Part shown: one piece after another, positions 8,101 through 15,420 of the stretch | Layout of the letters: every line of letters starts with the position of its first letter | Position numbering within the stretch: the first letter of the stretch is position 1 | NCBI GenBank assembly: GCA_965205385.1 | Contig: CBDBGS010000008.1 | Span: forward strand, 1,240,001 to 1,304,000 | Reading direction: 5' to 3' | DNA length: 64,000 bases | Source: CATOSP01 sp965205385 | GTDB taxonomy: Bacteria > Chloroflexota > Dehalococcoidia > Lucifugimonadales > UBA3495 | Made by a program: the position numbers and the translations under genes | The notes under the pieces: model-generated | Databases searched by the model: none | What the model was told of the DNA's origin: nothing | What the model saw: only the letters and a program-made list of their open reading frames with translations

Positions 8101-8841
8101 TCAAGGAACGAAAGCTAACACCGATACAGGTGATCCGCCGCCCCCTTCCAGCCGGAGGATACCGACGACGATGGTAGCTCCGGTTGGGGGGAGGCATTCC
8201 AGGTTTGTCAGGTTTTCCAGGGCCAGTCTGGGCTGCCGCAGGACCAGGGAGTTGACCGGGAACCCCACGGAAACGCCCGGCTCCAGGCCGTGGGTGTCGA
8301 TGCCCAGACCGGCCGCGCCGCGGTCCGAAAGCAGGTAATCGGCGGCGTCCAGGCCAAACCCCGGAAAATGGGGACCGCCGGATGCGTCGTACCCGAAATA
8401 GCGGTTGGGCTCACTCCACCGTTCCTGCCAGCCGGTGTGGAGCAGGACCACCGCTCCATCCTCGACGGGTCCGTTTAGCTCTTCCCATACTTGAACATCT
8501 CCCCGGTTCAGGGCGTAGTCGGGATAGTCCAGGGCTTTAGCGCGTAAATCTATGACCGCCGTTGGAGCCACCAGGTCTTCCGGCGCATAGGCGTCGATCG
8601 TTACCCCATCGGCCTGGAAGCTTGCGGGCGCATTCATGTGGGTGCCGCTATGCTCTCCCATCGAAAACCGCCGCAGCGCAAATCCGTCTCTGTCTAGGTC
8701 AGCCACACCTTCGAATATGACCTTGGGGTCTCCGGGCCACACTGGGACAGTGGGTCCGACAGGATGGGACAGATCGACTACCTTGCGATAGGTGAGTGTC
8801 TTAATACCGGCCTCGTTCGCCGACGATGTGCCCATGCCCAC
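8101..8841 (-). CDS. Cyclase-family metal-dependent hydrolase (KynB-like)
   Basis: A 246-residue protein of the cyclase/arylformamidase family. Signature segments are VDLSHPVGPTVPVWPGDP, the metal-binding HSGTHMNAPASF, VVLLHTGW and GLGIDTHGLEPG. The canonical metal motif is HxGTHxDxPxH; here the Asp is Asn and the last His is Phe, so the metal site is changed. Relatives hydrolyse N-formylkynurenine, isatin and other cyclic amides. It is divergent from the flavin monooxygenase gene at 8954, which may point to shared catabolic use. The substrate is not identifiable. Confidence 0.85.
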   Translation of the reverse strand: MGMGTSSANEAGIKTLTYRKVVDLSHPVGPTVPVWPGDPKVIFEGVADLDRDGFALRRFSMGEHSGTHMNAPASFQADGVTIDAYAPEDLVAPTAVIDLRAKALDYPDYALNRGDVQVWEELNGPVEDGAVVLLHTGWQERWSEPNRYFGYDASGGPHFPGFGLDAADYLLSDRGAAGLGIDTHGLEPGVSVGFPVNSLVLRQPRLALENLTNLECLPPTGATIVVGILRLEGGGGSPVSVLAFVP

Positions 8842-8849
8842 CCTCCGGT

Positions 8850-8878
8850 TTGACTAGGCGCGGAGACCAGCCTAGAAT
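8850..8878 (+). promoter_or_regulatory. Sigma-70-like promoter for the flavin monooxygenase
   Basis: TTGACT (8850-8855), a 17-base spacer and TAGAAT (8873-8878). The expected transcript start near 8885 lies downstream of the furthest in-frame upstream start, supporting the ATG at 8954 as initiator. Confidence 0.6.
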
Positions 8879-8953
8879 ACTCCAAAATTCGGGTTGGGGT
8901 ACCCTAACGTCAGGATACCCTTAGACGATGCGGCCCGTGGGAGTTCTGTAGGT

Positions 8954-10093
8954 ATGAAGTTTGGAATGTTCTATGAAGTGCAGGTGCCCCGTCCCGCTCC
9001 GCCGGAAGCGGAACACCAGCGCTTGCGAGAGATAGTCGACCAGGTGGTGCTGGCCGAGGAAGCGGGCTTCGAGCACGTCTGGTTCGTCGAGCACCACTTT
9101 CTGACCGAATGGGCCCACTCCAGCGCCTCCGAGGTGATGCTTGCGGTTTTGAGCCAGCACACCACCAAGATGCGGCTGGGGTTTGGGGTCGTACTGCTGC
9201 CAGTACACCATCCGTTACACGTGGCGGTCAAGACAGCGACATTGGATGTAATGAGCGGCGGCCGGGTCGACGTGGGTGTGGGCCGGGCCGGAAACCCCTA
9301 CCAGATCACACCTTTCGGCATCGACTTGGAGGATACCAGGGGCATCTGGGAGGAATCTCTGAGGATGCTGCCCGACATCTGGACCCAGGAGAAATTCTCT
9401 CACCACGGCAGATATTTCAATGTGCCCGAACGAGAGGTAATCCCCAAGCCGATGCAGAAACCCCATCCGCCCTTGTGGTCGGCCTGTAGCCAGGAGGATA
9501 CTTTTCAGATCGCTGGTGAAATGGGCGTAGGCTGCCTGTGCAACGTGCTGGGCCAATACGAGACGGTGGAACGGCGAATTGGCATTTACAAGGAAGCCTT
9601 GAAGAACGCCAACCCGGTGGGCAAGTTCGTCAACGGCCAAGTGGTGGCCTCCAGCATAGGGTTCTGCGACGAGAACAAGCAGAGGGCCAGGGAACGAGGC
9701 GCGGAGATCGCGGCCTGGAACATCAACATCAGGCTGCGCAACTACGAGCGGGGCTGGTCCGGGTTCGACACCAGTAACGTACCGGAGAATTACCGTCACC
9801 ATGTCCGCCGGGTGGAGTGGGACCCCCAGATGCGCCAGGGTGTAAGCCCGGAAGAGGTATTATCTTCGGGGCGGTTCTGCGTCGGCACCCCCGATGAATG
9901 TATCGAAGTCATCGAGAATTACGAGCGTATCGGCGCCGACGAAATCATGCCGATCTTCCAGGCCGGGCCCGCCACCGACGCTGAAGTAAAGAACTCGATA
10001 CGCCTGTTTGGCAAATACGTGATCCCTCACTTCAAGGAGAAGGAACGCCGGGCTCAGGCCGCCGCCGGCGCGGCCGCCGACGACGGCAACTAA
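8954..10093 (+). CDS. Luciferase-like (LLM class) flavin-dependent monooxygenase
   Basis: About 379 residues from ATG 8954 (MKFGMFYEVQVPRP). This is a TIM-barrel bacterial-luciferase-family oxygenase using reduced flavin and O2. Family marks are EEAGFEHVWFVEHHF, RLGFGVVLLPVHHPLHVA, the flavin-contact LDVMSGGRVDVGVGRAG, HHGRYFNVPE and a C-terminal GTPDECIEVIENYE. The tail is Ala-rich and low in complexity. Such enzymes oxidise alkanes, sulfonates, xenobiotics or F420-linked substrates, and they are expanded in SAR202-type Chloroflexota. The frame is open 20 codons further upstream, but that part overlaps the promoter region. Confidence 0.93.
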   Translation: MKFGMFYEVQVPRPAPPEAEHQRLREIVDQVVLAEEAGFEHVWFVEHHFLTEWAHSSASEVMLAVLSQHTTKMRLGFGVVLLPVHHPLHVAVKTATLDVMSGGRVDVGVGRAGNPYQITPFGIDLEDTRGIWEESLRMLPDIWTQEKFSHHGRYFNVPEREVIPKPMQKPHPPLWSACSQEDTFQIAGEMGVGCLCNVLGQYETVERRIGIYKEALKNANPVGKFVNGQVVASSIGFCDENKQRARERGAEIAAWNINIRLRNYERGWSGFDTSNVPENYRHHVRRVEWDPQMRQGVSPEEVLSSGRFCVGTPDECIEVIENYERIGADEIMPIFQAGPATDAEVKNSIRLFGKYVIPHFKEKERRAQAAAGAAADDGN

Positions 10094-10148
10094 AGGGCTC
10101 GACTCCGGCGGGGCCTGAAGGGGCTCTCGCCGGCCCCGGAGCTCCGGT

Positions 10149-10346
10149 CTATAACGTGGCCAATTGCGCCCAAATAGAAGGGCGAGGGTTCTCCTTGACC
10201 TGGATATAGCGGTCCACCCACTGCATGGCCTCCCCGTTGGATGTGCATAAAGTTAGCTCAGTCCGGTCGGGCAGGCAACCGTAGATGGTGGAGTCGAAAT
10301 CAGGGATGGGGCGATGGATCACGTAACCTCGGTAGAATATGTTCAT
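10149..10346 (-). CDS. Small hypothetical protein (65 aa)
   Basis: A 65-residue reading frame with protein-like composition: aromatic and charged residues spread evenly, IHRPIPDFDSTIYGCLPDR in the first half and SNGEAMQWVDRYI in the second. The layout, a short beta-rich part ending in a helix with an EAxxWVD-like motif, recalls small uncharacterised proteins that carry a 'tleEAkxwID' ending. I do not recognise a named family. It converges on the monooxygenase gene. A GAACG..CGTTC palindrome lies upstream at 10397-10412. Confidence 0.6.
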   Translation of the reverse strand: MNIFYRGYVIHRPIPDFDSTIYGCLPDRTELTLCTSNGEAMQWVDRYIQVKENPRPSIWAQLATL

Positions 10347-10396
10347 GGTACAAATGCGTCCTATAAAAGATTTGGATAATAACGAGACCGCTTATG

Positions 10397-10412
10397 GAAC
10401 GCACGTACGTTC
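10397..10412. repeat. GAACG-N6-CGTTC palindrome, possible operator
   Basis: A perfect 5+5 inverted repeat in the 190-base gap between hisS and the 65-residue gene, with an internal ACGTACGT core. It resembles an operator, but no regulator can be named. The arm spacing (GAAC-N8-GTTC) does not match the Gram-positive LexA box. Confidence 0.3.
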
Positions 10413-10538
10413 TAATAACATGAATGGCGAGTCAACCGGCAACTGTCATGGCAACAAGACGGTGATAATCTGAGGTACCGGGTGACTAGCTGTTGAGGAA
10501 GGACTCGGCCATAGGTCAGAGCCCGTGGGGTTAGAAGG

Positions 10539-11798
10539 TTAGATGGCGCTCTCGGACGCCTCCTCCACGAACTCGCGCAATGACCGGGACTGCTGGGTTG
10601 AGGCCCGCATGTCCCGCACGACCACCTCTCCCCGCTCGATCTCATCGTCGCCGAGGATCAGAGCATACGGTATATTGAGGGCATTAGCCTGGCGCATCTG
10701 GCCTCGAAGCGCCCTGGAACCGCTGCTCAATACCGCTCCCACTCCAGCCCGGCGAAGGTCAGCCGCCAATTTTAGGGCCGCTGGCCTGGCACCCGCGCCG
10801 ACGTTGGCAACGAGATAAATCGGAGATGGCGCTTCAGGGACCTCAATCTCTCCCCGCTGCAGGTTGAGGGTCAACCGCTCCATCCCGGTGGCGAAGCCTA
10901 TACCTGGGGTAGCGCGGCCTCCCAGTTCCTCGATCAGGCCGTCGTACCTTCCACCTCCCAGTATCGTGGACTGACCTCCCACATCCCGGGGCTGGACCTC
11001 GAATACCGTTCGAGTGTAATAGTCAAGGCCGCGGACCAACCGGTGGTCCACTTGATAAGTGATCTCCATGACTGCCAGATATTCCTCCAGCCTGTCCCAG
11101 TGGTCCTGACATGGCTGACATAAGTGGTCGGCGGAGCGTGGAGCCTCATCGCCAAGGGCGTGGCAGGTCGCGACTTTGCAGTCCAGCAGCCGCAACGGGT
11201 TCCGGTCCAGCCTCGTGAGGCAGTCCGGACACAGTTGCCACTTCAGACCTGAGTAGTAGTCTCTGAGCCTCTCGATATACGCTGGACGGCATTCAGGATC
11301 GCCAATGCTGTTGACCAGGATATTGATGTCCGACAACCCCAGGGCGCGCATAAACCGCGATGCGAACTCAATGACCTCGGCGTCCACCGATGGGTCCGGG
11401 TCTCCCAGCACTTCCAGCCCGAATTGGTGGTGTTCCCGGAACCGCCCCGCCTGGGGGCGTTCGTACCGGAACACCGGGCAAAAGTAATACATCCGCACCG
11501 GCTGAGGCAGGTTGTGCATACCATGTTCGAGGTAGGCGCGGCAAACGGGAGCGGTCCCTTCGGGACGCAACGTCACACTGTCCCCGCCCCGGTCATCGAA
11601 GGTGTACATCTCTTTTTCGACTATGTCCGTGCCCTCGCCGACTGAGCGGATAAAAAGGTCCGAGTCCTCGAAGGCGGGCGTGTCAATCCGGCCAAAACCG
11701 TACTCTCCGGCAAGTTCCATCGCCTTTGATTCGATGTAACGCCAATACTTCTGTTGGTCCGGCAGCAGGTCGGTGGTGCCCCTGGGCGCTCTGAACAA
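10539..11798 (-). CDS. hisS: Histidine--tRNA ligase
   Basis: Class II histidyl-tRNA synthetase, 419 residues. It shows FRAPRGTTDLLPDQ at the N terminus, then LRPEGTAPVCRAYLEH, motif 2 (FRYERPQAGRFREHHQFGLEV), the histidine-binding VRGLDYYTRTVFEV, motif 3 (GIGFATGMERL) and a C-terminal anticodon-binding domain. The start is TTG 11798, with AAGGAG about 10 bases upstream. It follows the CoA-transferase gene by 18 bases on the same strand and may be cotranscribed with it. Confidence 0.97.
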   Translation of the reverse strand: MFRAPRGTTDLLPDQQKYWRYIESKAMELAGEYGFGRIDTPAFEDSDLFIRSVGEGTDIVEKEMYTFDDRGGDSVTLRPEGTAPVCRAYLEHGMHNLPQPVRMYYFCPVFRYERPQAGRFREHHQFGLEVLGDPDPSVDAEVIEFASRFMRALGLSDINILVNSIGDPECRPAYIERLRDYYSGLKWQLCPDCLTRLDRNPLRLLDCKVATCHALGDEAPRSADHLCQPCQDHWDRLEEYLAVMEITYQVDHRLVRGLDYYTRTVFEVQPRDVGGQSTILGGGRYDGLIEELGGRATPGIGFATGMERLTLNLQRGEIEVPEAPSPIYLVANVGAGARPAALKLAADLRRAGVGAVLSSGSRALRGQMRQANALNIPYALILGDDEIERGEVVVRDMRASTQQSRSLREFVEEASESAI

Positions 11799-11816
11799 GT
11801 GGGCTTGACTCCTTTC

Positions 11817-13052
11817 TTAAACGACTCCCTCGGACAGCATTCGGCCTAACTCATCGGGAGACAGTCCGCCGATCCCGCACAAGATGTCCTCGTTGTGCTC
11901 GCCTAACAAGGGGGGCGGCGCGACGGGTGTATCGACAGAACCGGTGAGCTTAATGGGTGTGTTTACGGTGCGAAATGGGCCGCCGAAGGTGTCGCCGCTG
12001 TCGACGAACATGTTGCGAGCTTCGAGGTGGGGACAGTTATCCAGGTCTTCCACGTTTTGCACCATTCCCATGGAGTAACCGATCTCGACCAACCTCTCCG
12101 CAACTTCCAGTTTGGGAAGGTCCTGGGACCACTCTTCGATGGCGGGGACGATGTGCTCGAAGTAGAATTCTCCGCTTATGCCAAGGCCCCGGTATCGAGG
12201 GTCCTCGCCCAACTCCGGACGCCCGATGAGTTCCCAGAGGGCCACCCACTTCTCCTCGTCACCGGCCCCGGCGAGCACGGCGTATCCGTCTTTGGCCTTC
12301 AAGACTAACTGGGCGCTGAACATATTTTCCCTGGCGCGCCCGGTGGTCTGTCCGGTGGCCTGGTACAGGGGCATACTGCTGGTCGTGTGGGCAACCATGC
12401 AATCGTACATCGCCATGTCCACGTGCTGGCCGCGTCCCGTCTTCCGGCGGGTTTCCAGGGCCATCATGATTCCCAGGGCGGTCCAGACGCCCGGGACCGA
12501 GTCGCCGATGTTGTCACCAACCATCTGTGGTGGCCCGCCGGGAGCGCCGGTCATCTCCATCCATCCGCCCATGCCCTGAACACAGGGGTTGTTGGCCGGC
12601 CAACGAGAGTAGGGACCGCGCATACCATCGGCGTCGCCATAGCCCGTGATACTGGCGTATACCAGGGCGGGATTTAGTTCAGCCAGGACATCATACCCCA
12701 GCCCAAGACGGCGCAACGCCCCCGGACCCCAGTTGTCGAGCAGAATGTCGGACTCTTTGACCATGCTCTCGAATGCCGACCTACACCGTGGGTCGCGCAA
12801 GTCCAAGGTTACACTCTTCTTATTGCGGTTTACACCCAGGTACCGGGCGCTCACCCTGTTGCCATCCGCAACGTCTATGAAAGGGGTATTGATGCGAGCC
12901 CGTTCGCCGGTGCGGGGGCGCTCTATCTTGATTACCTCCGCGCCCATGTCGCCCAGGATCATGGAACAGTAGGGGCCGGCCACGATGTGCGTGACATCCA
13001 ATACACGGACTCCGTCCAGGGGGAGGGGCAGCTTTTCACTATCGCTTGTCAT
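11817..13052 (-). CDS. CaiB/BaiF family (class III) CoA-transferase
   Basis: A 411-residue class III CoA-transferase that moves CoA between carboxylic acids. Marks include LPLDGVRVLDVTHIVAGPYC, GDMGAEVIKIERP, SVTLDLRDP, DILLDNWGPGALRRLGLGYD and the catalytic Asp in DNIGDSVPGVWTALGI, then ETRRKTGRGQHVDMAMYD. The substrate (formyl, carnitine, succinyl-type and so on) cannot be read from sequence. ATG 13052 is chosen; a TTG three codons earlier is possible. Only a few bases separate it from the gamma-carbonic-anhydrase-like gene, so the two are probably cotranscribed. Confidence 0.93.
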   Translation of the reverse strand: MTSDSEKLPLPLDGVRVLDVTHIVAGPYCSMILGDMGAEVIKIERPRTGERARINTPFIDVADGNRVSARYLGVNRNKKSVTLDLRDPRCRSAFESMVKESDILLDNWGPGALRRLGLGYDVLAELNPALVYASITGYGDADGMRGPYSRWPANNPCVQGMGGWMEMTGAPGGPPQMVGDNIGDSVPGVWTALGIMMALETRRKTGRGQHVDMAMYDCMVAHTTSSMPLYQATGQTTGRARENMFSAQLVLKAKDGYAVLAGAGDEEKWVALWELIGRPELGEDPRYRGLGISGEFYFEHIVPAIEEWSQDLPKLEVAERLVEIGYSMGMVQNVEDLDNCPHLEARNMFVDSGDTFGGPFRTVNTPIKLTGSVDTPVAPPPLLGEHNEDILCGIGGLSPDELGRMLSEGVV

Positions 13053-13062
13053 GGCGGACAAC

Positions 13063-13593
13063 CTATTCTTGCTGACGCGGTATCTGGAGGCCCAGACCCG
13101 CTTGGATGTAGGTCTGGGCGTTCTTCACGTAGATAGCGGTGGGGTCCTTGAGCCGTTCCATGTTCTCTTCGGACAACGGGGACACGCGGCCCGGAACGCC
13201 CAGCACCAGGGAATTGTCGGGGATGTTCGCGCCGGCCAGCACCAGGGCGCAGGCCCCGACCAGGCAATAACTTCCCACGTGGGCGCTTTCCAACACAGCG
13301 GAATTCATTCCCAGGAGGACATTGCTGCCTATGATTCCGCCGTGGACCACCGCTCCATGGGTCATCAGGACGTTGTCGCCCAACTCCAAGTAGTCGTCGG
13401 TGTGCAAAACGCAGTTGTCCTGGATGGAGCAATTCCTTCCGATTATTATCTGGCCGTAATCGCCTCGGATGACCGCGCCGGGCCAGATGCTGGAGCCTGC
13501 GCCGATGGTTACGTCACCGACGATGTAGGCGGTTTCACTGACGAAAACCGAGGGGTCTATCTTCGGCGTCTTGCCGTTAATGCTGCGGATCAA
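13063..13593 (-). CDS. Gamma-carbonic-anhydrase-like hexapeptide protein (YrdA/PaaY type)
   Basis: A 176-residue left-handed beta-helix protein built from hexapeptide repeats (IVGDVTIGAGSSIWPGAVIR and following). Likely zinc ligands are the His in CVLHTDD and the two in MTHGAVVHG. A C-terminal helix follows. Family members are trimeric, and some have carbonic anhydrase or CoA-thioesterase activity (PaaY). Placement directly before a CoA-transferase makes a link to CoA metabolism plausible. The start is TTG 13593, preceded by AAGGGGGA. Confidence 0.9.
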   Translation of the reverse strand: MIRSINGKTPKIDPSVFVSETAYIVGDVTIGAGSSIWPGAVIRGDYGQIIIGRNCSIQDNCVLHTDDYLELGDNVLMTHGAVVHGGIIGSNVLLGMNSAVLESAHVGSYCLVGACALVLAGANIPDNSLVLGVPGRVSPLSEENMERLKDPTAIYVKNAQTYIQAGLGLQIPRQQE

Positions 13594-13931
13594 TGGGTCC
13601 CCCTTTCCAGCTTACGATTGCACCACACGGGACAGCTCCCGGTAGGAGAGGCTGTTCCACGTACCTATAGACGATTACTCCTGATGTTAAAAGGATACAC
13701 GCAACCCGCATCTCCCGCCACCGCATGGCTAGGTCAGCCAGGGCAACTGCGTATTGGAGGATCCCACAGGTACTCCGGCAGGGGCCGGAGTTTGCGGACT
13801 GCCATGTCAGTATACGGAAATGTCGGACGCGGGCCACGGATTCCCGCTTTCGCGGAAATGACGAGGGCGGAGGGAATGACCGGAGGTGGCGGGAATGACG
13901 GAGATATTGCAGTCCAAGAGCGATTGCGCTG
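13594..13931. other. Intergenic stretch with hairpin and palindromic repeat, no gene seen
   Basis: No convincing coding region on either strand. It holds a perfect hairpin ACTCCGGC-AGGG-GCCGGAGT (13772-13791) without a good T-run, and the palindromic repeat described at 13840-13900. The promoter for the gamma-carbonic-anhydrase-like gene presumably lies here, but I see no strong match. Confidence 0.5.
13840..13900. repeat. REP-like palindromic repeat (ATTCCCGC..GCGGGAAT)
   Basis: ATTCCCGC (13840-13847) is matched by GCGGGAAT (13889-13896), followed by GACG. GGGAATGACC between them is a further partial copy of the unit. Related ATTCCCG/GGGAATGAC palindromes lie near 56.8-56.9 kb and 63.43-63.48 kb, so this is a dispersed intergenic family. 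Confidence 0.65.
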
Positions 13932-14516
13932 CTATATCAGCAGGTCTATTGCCCAGTCCATACTATAGGCACACAGGTGGGCCACGGTGAGAAACTTCAG
14001 AGTCTTGCCCACCAGCACCACCGCTAGAAACCTCCAGACGGGATACCGGACTGCCCCGGCAGCCAGACCCACAACATCGAAGACTGGGTTGGGGACCAGG
14101 GATACCAGGAGCAACAGTAGCCATCCCCGCTTTTGCATCCAGGGTTCTACCCGCTGATACCAACGGCTTCGATTGACCGCCCCCTGTCCCGCGTAACCCA
14201 GCAAGTAGCCAGTGAGTTCGCCCACGGCTTCCGCGCCCCCGGCGACCACGCCCACGACAATTGGGTTGAGCCAGACGCCTCCGGCGCAGACCGCTAACTG
14301 TGCCGGCACTGGCAGGACGAACGCTGCGCTGGCGATCAACGCGGCGATTGCTATCCCACCGTAGCCTGCTTGAACGAGGGAGATTTGGTTTCGGAGCAGA
14401 TACGCCGCTCCAGCCATGACCAAAGCGGCGAAGAGGAGTGCGAGCCGGAGCCGGTGGTCGTGGCGCCGCCAGTCTATCCGGCTGAGCTGGCAGGATACTT
14501 GGCCAACGAGTCTCAT
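13932..14516 (-). CDS. VTT-domain (DedA/SNARE-associated type) membrane protein
   Basis: About 194 residues from ATG 14516, whose A is also the last base of the upstream gene's TAA (TAATG overlap). This coupling decides the start. Hydrophobic segments include LALLFAALVMAGAAYLL, IAALIASAAFVLPVP and LLLLVSLVPNPVFDVVGLAAG. The GELTGYLLGYAGQGA segment and the Pro-containing V-P-N-P-x-x-D motif are typical of VTT/DedA proteins, now linked to lipid scrambling or flipping. The cargo cannot be told. It is coupled to an alpha/beta hydrolase. Confidence 0.87.
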   Translation of the reverse strand: MRLVGQVSCQLSRIDWRRHDHRLRLALLFAALVMAGAAYLLRNQISLVQAGYGGIAIAALIASAAFVLPVPAQLAVCAGGVWLNPIVVGVVAGGAEAVGELTGYLLGYAGQGAVNRSRWYQRVEPWMQKRGWLLLLLVSLVPNPVFDVVGLAAGAVRYPVWRFLAVVLVGKTLKFLTVAHLCAYSMDWAIDLLI

Positions 14517-15373
14517 TAACTGACGGAATGAGGTTCTTGGTCCAGCGACCCTTCCATGAACAGGGTAAGCAACTGGTTGAACTCGTCCGCCTTTTCCATG
14601 TGGGGCCAGTGGCCGCACTCGGGAATGATCTTGACCAGGCTGGAGGGCAGAGCGTCCCGGACCGAAGATGCGTGCTCAACGGGCAGGATCAGATCGTTTT
14701 CGCCCCAGACGGTCAGGACCGGCATCGTTAGTTGGGAGAGACGGTCAAGGATGAAACGCTGCTCCCGCAGCCCCCCGTAATTGATGCTGGAACGAATCGA
14801 GCGCAGGGTCGCCTGCCGGGAGCCGGGCAGCGATCGCACCCGGTCCAACTCCGAAAAGACCTCGTCAGCGGAGTCGGGGGGACGGTGAAACAGCATCTTC
14901 CGGTTGAGTTGCCCCATACTCTGGAGCCAGGGCTGGTATACGATTTCGCCGAGTACAGGCAAAGAGCATAACCGCAGGAACCAAGTCATTTCGCGGCCCA
15001 GTCCCCCGGCAGCGACTAGGATCAGCCGGTCTACCCGGTGCGGATGGTCCAGGGCGTATAGGGCCGACACCAAGCCTCCAGCGGAGTTGCCCACCAGGGC
15101 CGCCCGCCGCACGTCTATCGCGTCTAGGAAGCTATCAAGGAGATTAGCGCCAGCCGGCGGGTCGTAGTTGATAGACTTGGGTTTGTCCGAGTCCCCATGC
15201 CCGGGCAGGTCGGGAGCGAGGACATGAAAGCCGGCGTCGGCCAGCGGCTGAATATTCTCGTACCACGTAACGTGGGACGCTCCCAGCCCGTGGACCAGGA
15301 CCAGGTGAGGCCCTTGCCCAGATTCCACGTAATGGACGTTTACGCCGTCCAGATTGACGGTCTTGTGTTCCAA
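14516..15373 (-). CDS. Alpha/beta hydrolase
   Basis: A 285-residue alpha/beta-hydrolase. The oxyanion region is LVHGLGASHVTWYENI, followed by VLAPDLPGHGDSDKP. The nucleophile elbow is GNSAGG (Ser), the acid is the Asp in VWGENDLILPVEHA, and the His is in ECGHWPHMEKADEF. All triad residues are present, so it should be active. The substrate is unknown. It starts at TTG 15373, 48 bases after the clp stop on the same strand, so it may belong to the dnaJ-hspR-clp transcript, in which case the insertion in clp could be polar on it. Confidence 0.93.
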   Translation of the reverse strand: MEHKTVNLDGVNVHYVESGQGPHLVLVHGLGASHVTWYENIQPLADAGFHVLAPDLPGHGDSDKPKSINYDPPAGANLLDSFLDAIDVRRAALVGNSAGGLVSALYALDHPHRVDRLILVAAGGLGREMTWFLRLCSLPVLGEIVYQPWLQSMGQLNRKMLFHRPPDSADEVFSELDRVRSLPGSRQATLRSIRSSINYGGLREQRFILDRLSQLTMPVLTVWGENDLILPVEHASSVRDALPSSLVKIIPECGHWPHMEKADEFNQLLTLFMEGSLDQEPHSVS

Positions 15374-15420
15374 AATATTTATCCCGGGTACCTGTTGGGC
15401 AGGCCAGGGTCCAACCTGGT

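Noticed and set aside
10104..10140. GC hairpin after the flavin monooxygenase as an intrinsic terminator
   Set aside because: GGGGCC/GGCCCC can pair, but there is no T-run on either side.
10397..10412. LexA/SOS box
   Set aside because: The GAAC and GTTC arms are eight bases apart instead of four, and no SOS gene is adjacent.
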